A DNA stretch of 64,000 nt from Roseomonas sp. 18066 (GCF_902706185.1 NZ_CACSJM010000005.1:22919-86918), one strand, 5' to 3'. Shown: positions 53,962 through 63,756, numbered from the stretch's first letter. The notes: generated by a model not told the origin, from the letters alone. A program made the numbers and translations.

Positions 53962-54139
53962 GGTCGGGTGGGATCCTGGCGATGAGCGGTCAGAAACCGG
54001 GCAGCGGCGCGACCAAGCGGAGGGGTGGAACTGGCAGACTAGTCGGTCAGTGGCGGTTTCTCCAGGGCAGCGGCCTCGCTTGGCAAGGGGGGCCCGGCGG
54101 TGGCAGGCTGACCGCCCACAGCGAAAGGCTGCCCGTGCC

Positions 54140-55084
54140 ATGCCCTTGCCCGCCGCGCTGCAGAACCGCCTGGTCATCCCCGCCGTGGCCGCGCCGATGT
54201 TCCTGGTCTCCGGCCCCGACCTGGTGGTGGAGACCTGCACGTCGGGCGTGCTGGGCACCTTCCCGACGCTGAACCAGCGTTCGACGGAAGGCTATGTCGA
54301 GTGGCTGGACGAGATTTCGTCGCGGCTGGCGGCGGCGCCGGGGGCGGCGCCCTTCGGCGTCAACCTGATCGTCCATCGCAGCAACAAGCGGCTGGAGGCT
54401 GATCTCGCCGCCACCGTGGCGCATCGGGTGCCGCTGGTCATCACCTCGCTGGGCGCGGTGAAGGCGGTGGTGGAGGCGGTGCATGGCTATGGCGGGCTGG
54501 TGTTCCACGACGTCATCAACTTGCGCCATGCCGCGAAGGCGGCGGAGGCCGGGGTGGATGGGCTGATCGCGGTTTGCAACGGCGCCGGCGGGCATGCGGG
54601 GCTGCTGAACCCCTTCGCCTTCCTCACCGAGCTGCGCAGCATCTTTTCCGGCACGCTGCTGCTGGCGGGATCGATCGGCAATGGGCGGCAGATCGCCGCG
54701 GCGCAGCTGATGGGGGCGGACCTGGCCTATCTGGGCACGCGCTTCGTCGCCACCGCCGAGAGCATGGCGCCGCCGGAATACAAGCAGATGGTGCTGGACT
54801 CCGTCGCCAAGGACATCGTCTACACGGCGGCGATCAGCGGGGTGAAGGCGAATTTCCTGCGCGCCTCGATCGCGGCGGCCGGGCTGGATCCGGACAAGCT
54901 GGACGAGACGATGCGCATGAATATCTCGGACCATGAGAAGCGGGCCTGGAAGAACATCTGGTCCGCGGGGCATGGGGTGGGCAGCATCGAGGATGTGCCC
55001 AGCGCTGCGGCCTTGTGCGCCCGCCTGATCGCCGAATATCGCGCCGTGGCGCCGCGTTCGTTGCTGGCCGACGCAGCAGAGTAG
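54140..55084 (+). CDS. nitronate monooxygenase (2-nitropropane dioxygenase family)
   Basis: The product is 314 aa from ATG 54140; the frame is open further upstream without a better start. It is an FMN-binding TIM barrel: LVIPAVAAPMFLVSGPDLVV, TFPTLNQRSTEGYVEWLDEI, GLVFHDVINLRHAAKAAEAG, DGLIAVCNGAGGHAGLLNPF and LLLAGSIGNGRQIAAAQLMG. The His in GAGGHAG is the conserved catalytic-site residue. Such enzymes oxidise propionate-3-nitronate and similar toxic nitronates, although many members act on other substrates. It is followed within 10 nt by repeat copy D. Confidence 0.93.
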   Translation: MPLPAALQNRLVIPAVAAPMFLVSGPDLVVETCTSGVLGTFPTLNQRSTEGYVEWLDEISSRLAAAPGAAPFGVNLIVHRSNKRLEADLAATVAHRVPLVITSLGAVKAVVEAVHGYGGLVFHDVINLRHAAKAAEAGVDGLIAVCNGAGGHAGLLNPFAFLTELRSIFSGTLLLAGSIGNGRQIAAAQLMGADLAYLGTRFVATAESMAPPEYKQMVLDSVAKDIVYTAAISGVKANFLRASIAAAGLDPDKLDETMRMNISDHEKRAWKNIWSAGHGVGSIEDVPSAAALCARLIAEYRAVAPRSLLADAAE

Positions 55085-55093
55085 AAGAGCAGG

Positions 55094-55134
55094 CCAGGGG
55101 GAATGAATTCCCCCTGGACCCCCATCTTCTTTCT
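55094..55134 (+). terminator. palindromic repeat family, copy D; terminator of the nitronate monooxygenase gene
   Basis: Arms CCAGGGGGAA (55094-55103) and TTCCCCCTGG (55108-55117) flank the loop TGAA. They are followed on the plus strand by accccc and the T-rich atcttctttct. It begins 9 nt after the stop, in terminator orientation. Copy E lies about 190 bp away in the opposite orientation. The stretch between the two copies (55135-55290) shows no gene. Confidence 0.75.
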
Positions 55135-55290
55135 GCGGTGACTGCCGTGTCCACGTGAAGACGGTCGGTGAAACGGCCAAGCCTGAGCGCGACCTGTGAG
55201 CTGGCGCTGATTTTATGAGAACGGCGTCCCACCGTGATGCCCTGACGACGGTGCCAGCTTGGCGCCGGTTTTCGAACGGCCGGTCATCAG

Positions 55291-55329
55291 AAAAAAGAAG
55301 GGGGTTTGGGGGAATTCATTCCCCCAACC
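55291..55329 (-). terminator. palindromic repeat family, copy E; terminator of the URC operon
   Basis: Arms TTGGGGGAAT (55306-55315) and ATTCCCCCAA (55318-55327) are perfect complements. The A-run at 55290-55296 becomes a T-tract on the minus strand after the hairpin. It lies 23 bp beyond the upp stop (55350, minus) and reads as its intrinsic terminator. Confidence 0.75.
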
Positions 55330-55349
55330 TACCCCTGAATTCTTCCCCT

Positions 55350-55991
55350 TCACTTCGTCCCGTACAGCCGATCCCCCGCATCCCCCAGCCCCGGCCGGAT
55401 ATAGGCGTGGTCGTCGAGCTCCCGGTCGATGCTGCAGGTGAAGACGGGCACGTCCGGGTGGGCCTCGGTCAGCACGTCGAGGCCAACGGGTGCCGCGAGC
55501 AGGCAGGCGAAGCGCAGCTGGTCGGCGCCGGCCTGCTTCAGGCGGGAGAGGGCCGCGGCGGCGGAGTGGCCGGTGGCCAGCATGGGGTCGACGACGATGA
55601 CCAGGCGGTCGGCGATGTCGTCGGGCAGCTTCAGGTAGTATTCCACCGGCACCAGGGTCGCCGGGTCGCGGTAGAGGCCGATATGGCCGACGCGGGCGGA
55701 GGGGACGAGGTCGAGCATGCCCTCCATGATGCCGTCGCCGGCGCGCAGGATGGAGACGATGCAAAGCTTCTTGCCGGCCAGGATCGGCGCCTGCATGGGC
55801 TCCAGCGGGGTCTCGATGGCGGTGGTCGCCAGCGGCAGGTCGCGGGTCAGCTCATAGGCCATCAGCAGGCTGATCTCGCGCGCCAGGCGGCGGAACTCGC
55901 CGGTCGAGGTCTGCTTCTGCCGCATCAGCGTCAGCTTGTGCTGCACCAGCGGGTGCTGGATGACGGTGACGGCGCGCGGGGCGTCGGGCAT
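55350..55991 (-). CDS. upp: uracil phosphoribosyltransferase
   Basis: The product is 213 aa, starting at ATG 55991. It has the UPRT signatures [57 protein letters not shown], the PRPP loop [18 protein letters not shown] and the C-terminal uracil-binding [20 protein letters not shown]. It converts uracil and PRPP to UMP. In this operon it is the likely first step of the URC uracil-catabolism route, equivalent to yeast URC6/FUR1, as well as serving salvage. It is the last gene of the operon, 20 bp after the URC4 gene. Confidence 0.96.
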   Translation of the reverse strand: MPDAPRAVTVIQHPLVQHKLTLMRQKQTSTGEFRRLAREISLLMAYELTRDLPLATTAIETPLEPMQAPILAGKKLCIVSILRAGDGIMEGMLDLVPSARVGHIGLYRDPATLVPVEYYLKLPDDIADRLVIVVDPMLATGHSAAAALSRLKQAGADQLRFACLLAAPVGLDVLTEAHPDVPVFTCSIDRELDDHAYIRPGLGDAGDRLYGTK

Positions 55992-56011
55992 GGGCGTTCA
56001 AGCTTTCAGGG

Positions 56012-57249
56012 TCAGAAGACGGTGCCGTCGCTGGCGACGGTCAGGGGTGGGGCGCCGTCGGGGCGCAGTTCGCGGGCGATGCGGCGGCCGGCGGCCCAAC
56101 TGCCGCCTTCCAGCACGCGGGCCAGCGGCAGGGCGGCGGCGTCGAGGCCGAGGCGGTCGCGCACAGCCTGCGCCAGGCGGTCGAGCAGCGCCACGGTCAG
56201 GGCGCGCCATTCGACGATGGCCGGGTGGTCGACGGGCAGGCTTTGCCGCGACAGCGACGGGTCGCGCAAGGCCAGGACGCCCAGATCGAGGAAGAGGCCG
56301 CCATTGCGGTATTCGGGCAGGCCGGTGAGGGCGTCCAGCGCCAGGACGGGGATGCCGGCATCCTCCAGCACCTCGGCCAGGGAATAGCTCATCCATTGCG
56401 ACAGCTTGTGGAAGGGGACCAGGCCCTCGCCCGGGCCGCCGGGGGCGGCGAGCGGGTGGTGCCAGACGTCGCCGAGATTCTCGCCGTGCAGGGTCAGGCG
56501 GCGCGGCCAGACCGGGGCCAGGGCCTCGAGCAGCAGGGCCAGGATGTTCTCGGCCGGCAAGCCGCGCGGGCGGGCGTCGGCGGCGAGGATGTCGAAGAGG
56601 CCGCCGGGGCGAGGGGTCTCGGCGCCGAAGAATTCGGGGGCGGCACGCAGCGCCGCGCCGAGGTTGCGCATCAGCGCCGCGCGGCCTTCGAGGCCGGCGA
56701 GCGGGTTGCTGCGCTCGGCATGCTGGAAGGCGTGGCCGAGGCGGGCGGCGTCGAGGGATTCCAGCGCCTCGGCATCGACACGCAGCGGGTCGTCGGGGTC
56801 GGCGGAGAAGAGGCCATTGGAAAAGGCTTCCAGGCTGGCGACGCCGAGGCCTTCGGAACGCGCCAGCACCTCGCCGCGCGTGTCGCAATAGCGCCAGCGC
56901 GGGCCGGCGCCGGCATCGAGCAGGACCGCGACGATTGCGAGGTCAAAGCGGCGGCGGGCGATGTCGGCCGGCTGCTCGCCGGCGAGGGTCGCGGCGATGC
57001 GGCCCCAGCGGTCGATGCCGCCGGCGGCGAAGTGGCGCCAGCGCGCGTGGTAGGGGATGCGCAGGTCCGGGTAGTTCTGTCGGATGGTGTCGACGACATA
57101 GTCGGCCGTCGCATCCATGCATTCCAGGTGCAGGGAGAAATGCGGCAGGGCGCCCTGCTCGGCGAGCGCCAGCAGCGCGTGGCAGCGGCTGCGGATGCAG
57201 GCGGGCTGGCGCAGCAGGGCGACGGTCGGGTGGCTGCGCGTCGTCAGGC

Positions 57250-57253
<4 letters not shown>
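56012..57253 (-). CDS. URC4/urg3 family protein (DUF1688), uracil catabolism
   Basis: The product is 413 aa, with GTG 57253 overlapping the URC1-like stop (GTGA). The sequence matches the DUF1688/URC4 family from the first residues (HPTVALLRQPACIRSRCHAL) through YHARWRHFAAGGIDRW, LGVASLEAFSNGLFSADPDD, PLRV, and HKLSQWMSYSLAEVLEDAGI with the conserved FHKLSQW. URC4 is required for uracil degradation by the URC pathway in Lachancea kluyveri and is found in many proteobacteria next to URC1. Its exact reaction is not established in detail. Linkage to upp and URC1 here supports the pathway call. Confidence 0.92.
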
Positions 57254-58554
<1,301 letters not shown>

Positions 58555-58641
58555 GGTTGCGGAACAACCTCCGGCAGCGCGCCAGGACAGGATGACCCGG
58601 CAGCGGGCTTGGTGCGGCAGCGGAAGAAGGCTAGGGTTATG

Positions 58642-58657
58642 CTGACCGCGTGGTCAA
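58642..58657. promoter_or_regulatory. RutR-type operator in the URC1/tetR intergenic region
   Basis: CTGACCGCGTGGTCAA matches the RutR consensus TTGACCANNTGGTCAA at 12 of the 14 defined positions. It lies 88 bp upstream of URC1 and 29 bp upstream of the RutR-like gene. The minus-strand TTGACC at its edge is a good -35 hexamer for URC1, so binding would block that promoter. Function is inferred. Confidence 0.75.
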
Positions 58658-58686
58658 GCTTTCCCGCAAAGCCTGGAGACGCCCCG

Positions 58687-59334
58687 ATGCAGCAGCCCGC
58701 CCCCGGTCGCCGCGCGCAGCAACGGCAGCAGCGGCTGGCGCAGATCCTGGGCGCGGCCGAGCAGATCTTCGCGACGTCGGGGTTCGAGGGGGCCAGCATG
58801 GCGGCGATCGCCGCCGAGGCGGGGCTGCCGAAGGCCAATCTGCACTACTACTTCGGCACCAAGGAAGCGCTGTATGCGGCGCTGCTGGAGGATCTGCTGC
58901 GGCTGTGGCTGTCGGCCACCGATGCGATCCGCCCCGACAGCGAGCCGGCCGCGGCGCTGGAGGGGTATATCCGCGCCAAGATGGCCTGGTCGCGCAGCCG
59001 GCCGCATGCGTCGAAGCTTTTTGCGAATGAGGTTTTGCGCGGGGCGCCGCTGCTGGCGGCGCATCTGTCGGGGGGGTTGCGGGCGCTGGTGGAGGAGAAG
59101 GCGGCGGTGCTGCGCGGCTGGATGGCGGAGGGGCGGATGGCGGTGGTGGAGCCACGGCACCTGTTCTTCGCGATCTGGGCGATGACGCAGACCTATGCCG
59201 ATTTCGACACGCAGATCCGGCTGGTGCTGGATGTTCCTGCGCTGGGCGACCGCGAGTTCGATGACGGCGTGGCGACAGTGCTGCGCCTGGTGTTGGGCGG
59301 TTGTTTCGCCGATAGCGCGCGGCAGCACGGATAG
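58687..59334 (+). CDS. TetR family regulator, RutR-like
   Basis: The product is 215 aa, starting at ATG 58687. The N-terminal TetR helix-turn-helix is ILGAAEQIFATSGFEGASMA, then EAGLPKANLHYYFGTKEALY. The C-terminal ligand domain resembles RutR/YcdC: AKMAWSRSRPHASKLFANEV, and HLFFAIWAMTQTYADFDTQI near the end. RutR of E. coli binds uracil or thymine and controls the Rut pyrimidine pathway. Here the relative sits divergently next to a URC operon with a RutR-type operator, so it probably derepresses URC1-URC4-upp when uracil is present. Confidence 0.92.
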   Translation: MQQPAPGRRAQQRQQRLAQILGAAEQIFATSGFEGASMAAIAAEAGLPKANLHYYFGTKEALYAALLEDLLRLWLSATDAIRPDSEPAAALEGYIRAKMAWSRSRPHASKLFANEVLRGAPLLAAHLSGGLRALVEEKAAVLRGWMAEGRMAVVEPRHLFFAIWAMTQTYADFDTQIRLVLDVPALGDREFDDGVATVLRLVLGGCFADSARQHG

Positions 59335-59380
59335 AAAAAAGATGGGGGTCTGGGGGAATTCCTTCCCCCAGCCTTTTTCT
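59335..59380. terminator. palindromic repeat family, copy F; bidirectional terminator
   Basis: Arms CTGGGGGAA (59350-59358) and TTCCCCCAG (59363-59371) flank TTCC. The run of A at 59335-59340 serves the minus strand, and gcctttttct at 59371-59380 gives a T-tail on the plus strand. It starts directly after the RutR-like stop and ends at the nitrile hydratase accessory stop, so it can terminate both convergent units. Confidence 0.8.
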
Positions 59381-59705
59381 AGAGGTGGATCGGCTGCCCG
59401 TGCGGCGTCCTGGCGGCGGCTTGTTCCCAGGCCTGGCGCCTGTGTTCCAGCACGTCGGTGGTGACGATTTTCTTGTCCGTGACGATGCGCTCGAGCGCCG
59501 CCAGCCAGTGCTCGTAATAGGGTTTTTCGCTGCCGGCGATCTCCGCGCCCAGGCATTGCGCCCATTCGCCCCAGGCGAAGCAGCCGGCCTCGTGGAGCGC
59601 CAGGGTCATGGCGAAGGCCTGGGCTTCCCAGGGGGCGGCGAAGACCGGGCCGTCGGCATCCTGCGGCAGGCCGGGCAGGTCGCGGGGGTTGTCACAGGCT
59701 GACAA
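59379..59705 (-). CDS. nitrile hydratase accessory protein
   Basis: About 108 aa. It resembles nitrile hydratase activators, which share sequence with the beta-subunit N-terminus: PVFAAPWEAQAFAMTLALHE, CFAWGEWAQCLGAEI, and KPYYEHWLAALERIVTDKKI. These small proteins help insert cobalt into the alpha subunit by a subunit-swapping mechanism. No ATG or GTG lies in frame near the expected start. TTG at 59705, overlapping the beta-subunit 3' end by 14 nt, is the best candidate. Function is well supported by family and neighbours; the start is uncertain. Confidence 0.85.
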   Translation of the reverse strand: MSACDNPRDLPGLPQDADGPVFAAPWEAQAFAMTLALHEAGCFAWGEWAQCLGAEIAGSEKPYYEHWLAALERIVTDKKIVTTDVLEHRRQAWEQAAARTPHGQPIHL

Positions 59706-60348
59706 GGTAGGATTCCCAGGCGTCGATGGAGACCTCGAGGGTGGGATCGGCGCCTTCGCCCCAGAGCTCCTCGCCGGTGAAGCGCAGGGTGTAGAGCCAT
59801 TGCGGCGCCTCGCCGGCGCCATGGGCGTTGGTGTCGGGGAAGATGAAGACGCCGCGCACCGCCTCGATGACGCCTTCGCGGCCGCGGGCGTAGCGCGGCA
59901 GGCGGGTGTGGTGGGTCGGGTTGAAGCGGCGGGTGCGGACGCGGTCGCCGGGGGCGAAGCGGGCCGGGGCCGAGGCCGGGCGGTCATAGGGCGAGCCGCG
60001 GGAGAGGGCGGCGTCGACCTGGGCCACCGCGAGCGGCTTGACCGCGGCGCCGGGGGCATGGGCGCGGCCGTCGCGGATTTCCTCGGGCGTGACGAGGTCG
60101 GCCTGGAGCAGCAGCTTCTCCAGCCCCTTCACCCAGATCTCGTAATAGGTGGAGGTCAGGTATTCGCCGGGCGGCAGGGTCTCGCGCGCATGGCGGGAGA
60201 TGTCGATGTTCCAGCGGCCGAGCGCGCCTGCGGCCAGCGTCACGGCCAGGGCCCGCTTCTCCCAGTCGCCGTGGAAGATTTCCGATTCAGGCTCCGGGAT
60301 GACGCGGCCGAAGCCCATCATGCCGCCGAGATCCTGGGCGCCGTTCAT
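59692..60348 (-). CDS. nthB: nitrile hydratase subunit beta
   Basis: The product is 218 aa, with ATG 60348 overlapping the alpha-subunit stop as ATGA. It begins [16 protein letters not shown], the canonical beta-subunit start, followed by [20 protein letters not shown] and [20 protein letters not shown]. The C-terminal SH3-like part has [20 protein letters not shown], then [20 protein letters not shown]. Beta pairs with alpha around the metal site; two conserved arginines in beta contact the oxidised cysteines. Length is normal for the cobalt-type enzymes. Confidence 0.95.
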   Translation of the reverse strand: MNGAQDLGGMMGFGRVIPEPESEIFHGDWEKRALAVTLAAGALGRWNIDISRHARETLPPGEYLTSTYYEIWVKGLEKLLLQADLVTPEEIRDGRAHAPGAAVKPLAVAQVDAALSRGSPYDRPASAPARFAPGDRVRTRRFNPTHHTRLPRYARGREGVIEAVRGVFIFPDTNAHGAGEAPQWLYTLRFTGEELWGEGADPTLEVSIDAWESYLVSL

Positions 60349-60995
60349 GCCTCGGCGTCCTGCGGCGCGCGGGCCAGCGCGGTGCCGATCATGGAATCGC
60401 GGCTGACAAGGGCCGCCAGGCGGTCGGCGTCCCAGCCCTCGGTGCCCTCGGGCCGGGCGGGGATGACCAGGTAGCGGGTCTCGGCGGTGGAATCCCAGAC
60501 GCGGATGCGGGTGTCGGCCGGCAGGGTCACGCCGAAATCGGCCAGCACCCCGCGCGGGTCGATGACGGCGCGGGAGCGGTAGGCGGGCGCCTTGTACCAG
60601 GTCGGCGGCAGGCCCAGCACAGGCCAGGGATAGCAGGAGCAGAGGGTGCAGACGACCAGGTTGTGGGTCGTGGCCGTGTTCTCGACGGCGACCATGTGCT
60701 CGCCCTGGCGGCCGGTGAAGCCCATGGAATGGATGGCGGCGGAGGCGTCGCGGCGCAGCCATTCGGCGAAATCGGGCTCGGTCCAGGCGCGGGCGACGAC
60801 GGCGGCGCCGTTGCGCGGGCCGATTTTCGTCTCGTAGGTCTCGATCAGGCGGTCGAGCGTCGCGGGCTCGGCATATCCCTTCTCCACCAGCAGCGATTCC
60901 AGCGCGCGGACGCGCAGCTCGATGGGCGAGAGCTCGCTGGCATGATCATGATCATGATCATGGTGGTGGTCGTGATGGTCGTGGTCGTCGTGCAT
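60345..60995 (-). CDS. nthA: nitrile hydratase subunit alpha, cobalt type
   Basis: The product is 216 aa, starting at ATG 60995. The metal-binding claw is CTLCSC at residues 116-121 ([12 protein letters not shown]). Thr at the second position marks the cobalt class; iron enzymes have Ser there. It hydrates nitriles to amides in the cytoplasm. Residues 2-18 are exclusively His and Asp (ten His, seven Asp), encoded by a catgat-type DNA repeat at about 60942-60992, an unusually dense metal-binding tail that could deliver Co. The order alpha-beta-accessory is standard. No amidase or aldoxime dehydratase is adjacent. Confidence 0.96.
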   Translation of the reverse strand: MHDDHDHHDHHHDHDHDHASELSPIELRVRALESLLVEKGYAEPATLDRLIETYETKIGPRNGAAVVARAWTEPDFAEWLRRDASAAIHSMGFTGRQGEHMVAVENTATTHNLVVCTLCSCYPWPVLGLPPTWYKAPAYRSRAVIDPRGVLADFGVTLPADTRIRVWDSTAETRYLVIPARPEGTEGWDADRLAALVSRDSMIGTALARAPQDAEA

Positions 60996-61072
60996 GGCGT
61001 CACCCCCGCTCGAAGCGGCGAAGGTTCCGCCTTGAACGCGCGCCGGTCAAGCGGCGGACGGCGAAAGGGAGG

Positions 61073-61101
61073 GGCACGGCGCCCGGGCGGGGCGCCGTGC
61101 C
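61073..61101 (-). terminator. hairpin terminator downstream of the HU gene
   Basis: An 11-bp perfect stem, GGCACGGCGCC with GGCGCCGTGCC, has a 7-nt loop, 8 nt after the HU stop on the minus strand. A short T/C-rich tail (ccctttc) follows on that strand. It is probably a rho-independent terminator. Confidence 0.65.
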
Positions 61102-61109
61102 GCCGGGCG

Positions 61110-61406
61110 TCAGACGCCCAGCTTCTCCTTCAGGTCCTTGGCCGGCTTGAACTTCACCGACTTGGAGGCGGCGATCTCGACGATCGCGCCGGTGGCCGGG
61201 TTGCGGCCCTGGCGGGCGGCGCGCTGGCTGACGGCGAAGCTGCCGAAGCCGGCGAGACGGACTTCGCGGCCGTCACCGAGCGCATCGCCGAGCGTGGCCA
61301 GCACGGCCTTCAGCAGGGCGTCAGCCTGGGTCTTGGGCAGGCTGGTGGCCGCGGCAGCGGCATCGACCAGGTCCTGGCGGCTGAGCGGGCGGGTTTCTTC
61401 GGTCAA
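61110..61406 (-). CDS. HU family DNA-binding protein
   Basis: The product is 98 aa. The only suitable start is TTG at 61406, with GGAG about 9 nt upstream. It has the HU/IHF layout: helical N-terminus (LSRQDLVDAAAAATSLPKTQ), then DALLKAVLATLGDAL, EVRLAGFGSFAVSQRAARQG and the DNA-binding arm with the intercalating Pro in RNPATGAIVEIAASKSVKF. It is slightly longer than the usual 90 residues. It bends and compacts DNA. It stands alone, with its own terminator downstream and about 195 bp (61407-61601) to the next gene. Confidence 0.94.
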   Translation of the reverse strand: MTEETRPLSRQDLVDAAAAATSLPKTQADALLKAVLATLGDALGDGREVRLAGFGSFAVSQRAARQGRNPATGAIVEIAASKSVKFKPAKDLKEKLGV

Positions 61407-61566
61407 AAGGCGAACTCCACGAAAACAGGAATACGGGGCAGCAGAGACACATTCCGCCAGGGCCGGTCAAGCGCGCCGGCCCTGCGGCGGCGGCTCTGAT
61501 AGCTCCAAGGGGCGCAAATGGCTACATTGTCATGCGAAAACGCGGCGGGCGCGGCGCGGCAAGGTG

Positions 61567-61593
61567 GCGCCGGGGGGCAGACGCCCCCGGCGC
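61567..61593 (-). terminator. GC-rich hairpin downstream of the NeuB-family gene
   Basis: A 10-bp stem, GCGCCGGGGG with CCCCCGGCGC, has a 7-nt loop, 8 nt after the stop at 61602 (minus). There is no T-tract. It is a probable 3'-end hairpin. The rest of the gap up to the HU start holds only the likely HU promoter region. Confidence 0.5.
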
Positions 61594-61601
61594 GATCCGT
61601 T

Positions 61602-63134
61602 CTACTTCCGGAAATACTTGTGGTGCTCGCTGGCATTGACCCGCTTCTCCTCGGTGCCGAGGATCAGCTCGGTCTCGCGGATGGCGTCGACATAGTCCTT
61701 GAACTTGGACGTCGTCAGATCGACCGCGACGGCGTCGAAATGCGCCCATTCGGTGTTGCCGAGCTTGACGTGCTTCTCGACCATGCGCGCGCCGGCGGCG
61801 ACCGCCAGCGACGAGGCCTTGGCGCCGAAGTCATGGCTGGAATAGGCCGGCACGATGCGCGGGTTGCTGCGGGCCAGCACGTCGTAATGCCGCACCACCG
61901 CGACATTGCAGTCGTTGAGCGGCGTCGGATAGGCCGAGTTCGCCTGCATGAGGTAGAGCTTCTCGCAGCGCGTGAAGTTCTCCAGCACCCATTTCTCGTA
62001 GACCGTGTCGGTCATGCCGGTGGAGAGCACGATGCTCTTGTCGTAGTTGCTGGCGACGAAGCCGAGATAGTCGGTGTGCTCGGAAATCGTCGAGGGCAGC
62101 TTCACCAGCTCGGGGCTGAACTGCAGCATGAACTCGAAGGAAGGCTGGTCGAGCACGGAGGCGAACCAGCGGATGCCGAGCGACCGGCACAGCTGGTCGA
62201 CATAGCCGAAATCATCGGCCGAGAGCTCCAGCGCGTGGCGGTAATCGCCGAAGGTCTTGCCGAAGGGCGAGCGATAGGCGGAGGCCAGCTGCTCGGCGCT
62301 GTAGAAGCTGACCACGTCGCGCTTCTGCAGCTTGACATAGTCGGCGCCGGCGGCGGCGGCGGCGCGGATCATCCGCTCCAGCCGGCTGCGGTCGCCGAAA
62401 TGGTTGGTGGTGATCTCGGCGATGACGGCGACCAGGTTGTCGCGCGGCGCGTCCGAGGTCTCGCCCAGCACCTCGCGGTTCAGCGCATCGGCGGTCAGCG
62501 CGCTGAAGGCGCGGTCGCCGACATGCTTGACGGTCAGCGGGCTGTTCTGCAGGAAGTACAGCGTGTTGAGGAAGTAGAATTCCTGAAGCGAGATGCGCGC
62601 CTGCCGCTCGTCGGCGACATGCGGGGCGAAGTCGGTCGAGATCTGGTGGCTGTAGCCACGGTCGGCGTTGAAGTCGAAGCCGACCATGTAGACGGTCTGC
62701 GGCCGGCCGCGCTGCTCGGCGATCAGCCGGGCGAGCTTCAGCGCCGAGAGGAACAGGATGTCCTCGATGCCGAAATCGTCGGTCAGGAAGCGCTGCATCA
62801 CCAGGTCGGAAGATTCCTGGGTCAGCAGGTGGTGCGGGGCGCGCAGCACCTGGCGCCCGGGCGCCTCGAAATCGGTCGAGGTGATGTAGAGCTGCGAGCG
62901 GTAGCCCGCCTCGGCGATGCCCTTCTTCACCCAGTCGGCATGGAAGATGCTGATATCGACGGGAACGATGCGTTCCGCATCGTTCAGCCCGATCACCAGG
63001 GAGGAGGAGAGAACCTCCGGCCGCACCAGGTCGGCCGAAGGTCCCTTACCCAGGATGAAGATCGTGTCGGTGGAGTATGTCGACGCGATACTTGCGACCG
63101 GGCTCAAGAAGGGTTCCATCGAAAATCTCTCCAT
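61602..63134 (-). CDS. N-acetylneuraminate synthase (NeuB) family protein with N-terminal GT42/DUF115-like domain
   Basis: The product is 510 aa from ATG 63134, or 505 aa from ATG 63119, which has the better site (GGAGAG). Residues about 20-215 form a separate domain with TIFILGKGPSADLV, VYMVGFDFNADRGYSHQI and APHVADERQARISLQEFYFL. This resembles the GT42 sialyltransferase or DUF115/MptE-type fold. Residues about 234-500 are a NeuB barrel: VAVIAEITTNHFG, DYVKLQKRD, VLSTGMTD, SAYPTP, AYSSHDFG and MVEKHVKLG. NeuB enzymes condense PEP with an N-acyl sugar to make nonulosonic acids. The usual C-terminal SAF (antifreeze-like) domain is missing. The 5' end overlaps the next gene by 74-89 bp. Confidence 0.88.
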   Translation of the reverse strand: MERFSMEPFLSPVASIASTYSTDTIFILGKGPSADLVRPEVLSSSLVIGLNDAERIVPVDISIFHADWVKKGIAEAGYRSQLYITSTDFEAPGRQVLRAPHHLLTQESSDLVMQRFLTDDFGIEDILFLSALKLARLIAEQRGRPQTVYMVGFDFNADRGYSHQISTDFAPHVADERQARISLQEFYFLNTLYFLQNSPLTVKHVGDRAFSALTADALNREVLGETSDAPRDNLVAVIAEITTNHFGDRSRLERMIRAAAAAGADYVKLQKRDVVSFYSAEQLASAYRSPFGKTFGDYRHALELSADDFGYVDQLCRSLGIRWFASVLDQPSFEFMLQFSPELVKLPSTISEHTDYLGFVASNYDKSIVLSTGMTDTVYEKWVLENFTRCEKLYLMQANSAYPTPLNDCNVAVVRHYDVLARSNPRIVPAYSSHDFGAKASSLAVAAGARMVEKHVKLGNTEWAHFDAVAVDLTTSKFKDYVDAIRETELILGTEEKRVNASEHHKYFRK

Positions 63135-63756
63135 CGACCTTCACGTCGCAACCATGCTCGAGGGCCAGCATCAGCCCCGGCAGCAGATCCCAGGCATAGG
63201 CGCCCTTGGGATTGCTGAAGCGGCGATAGGCGCCGCGCACCACATTGTAGAGGTTGTAGACCGCGCAGCCCATGATGCGCGATTCGACCTCGTCCCGCAT
63301 CTGCTCGAGGATCTGCTCGGAGAAGGAGGAGGAGAAGCCGGTGATGCGCGAGCGCACCCGCTGGATCGGCTCGCCGGTCATCATCCGCTCGCCGAGCTCG
63401 GGCAGCAGCAGCATCGAGCCGAGATGCTGGCCGGCGCGCCACAGGCCGAAGGAGACGCCCCATTCCTTCAGGCCGGAGCAGAAATTCTCCGTCCCGTCGA
63501 TCGGGTCGAGCAGCGCCATGTAGGTGCCGGTGCCCAGCGTCGCCGGGTCGAAGCTTTCCTCGCCGACGAAGGTCAGGTCGTCGATCCGCTCTTTCACGTA
63601 AGCGTGAATGAGCTGCTCCAGCAGGATATCGGCCTGGGTCACCGGGCTGCCGTCCGGCTTCAGGGTGATGTCGTAGCGCCGCGCCTGAATCCGGGGCATC
63701 TCGGCCGCGACGAGCGCGGCGATCCCGTTCAGCAGATCGCGTGTCTGGGGCTCCAT
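63046..63756 (-). CDS. inositol monophosphatase family protein
   Basis: About 236 aa from ATG 63756, which has GGAG upstream; ATG 63774 would add 6 residues but lacks a ribosome-binding site. Metal and phosphate motifs are intact: GSPVTQADILLEQLI, FVGEES, the LLDPIDGTENF signature and the late AYAWDLLPG with the WD pair. Members dephosphorylate inositol phosphates, 3'-phosphoadenosine phosphates, histidinol phosphate or sugar phosphates. The long overlap with the NeuB-family gene suggests a coupled role in nonulosonic or other surface-sugar synthesis. Confidence 0.93.
   Translation of the reverse strand: MEPQTRDLLNGIAALVAAEMPRIQARRYDITLKPDGSPVTQADILLEQLIHAYVKERIDDLTFVGEESFDPATLGTGTYMALLDPIDGTENFCSGLKEWGVSFGLWRAGQHLGSMLLLPELGERMMTGEPIQRVRSRITGFSSSFSEQILEQMRDEVESRIMGCAVYNLYNVVRGAYRRFSNPKGAYAWDLLPGLMLALEHGCDVKVDGEIFDGTLLEPGRKYRVDILHRHDLHPG

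Noticed and set aside
53962..54139. Possible cobalamin riboswitch upstream of the BtuF-like gene
   Set aside because: Read on the minus strand, the region lacks the B12-box core (GCCACTG) and the conserved GGTGCC...CCCGC architecture; only short chance inverted repeats such as AGAAACCG/CGGTTTCT are present.
60942..60992. catgat tandem repeat as a microsatellite or regulatory repeat
   Set aside because: It lies wholly inside the nitrile hydratase alpha gene and encodes the His/Asp tail, so it is treated as a coding feature.
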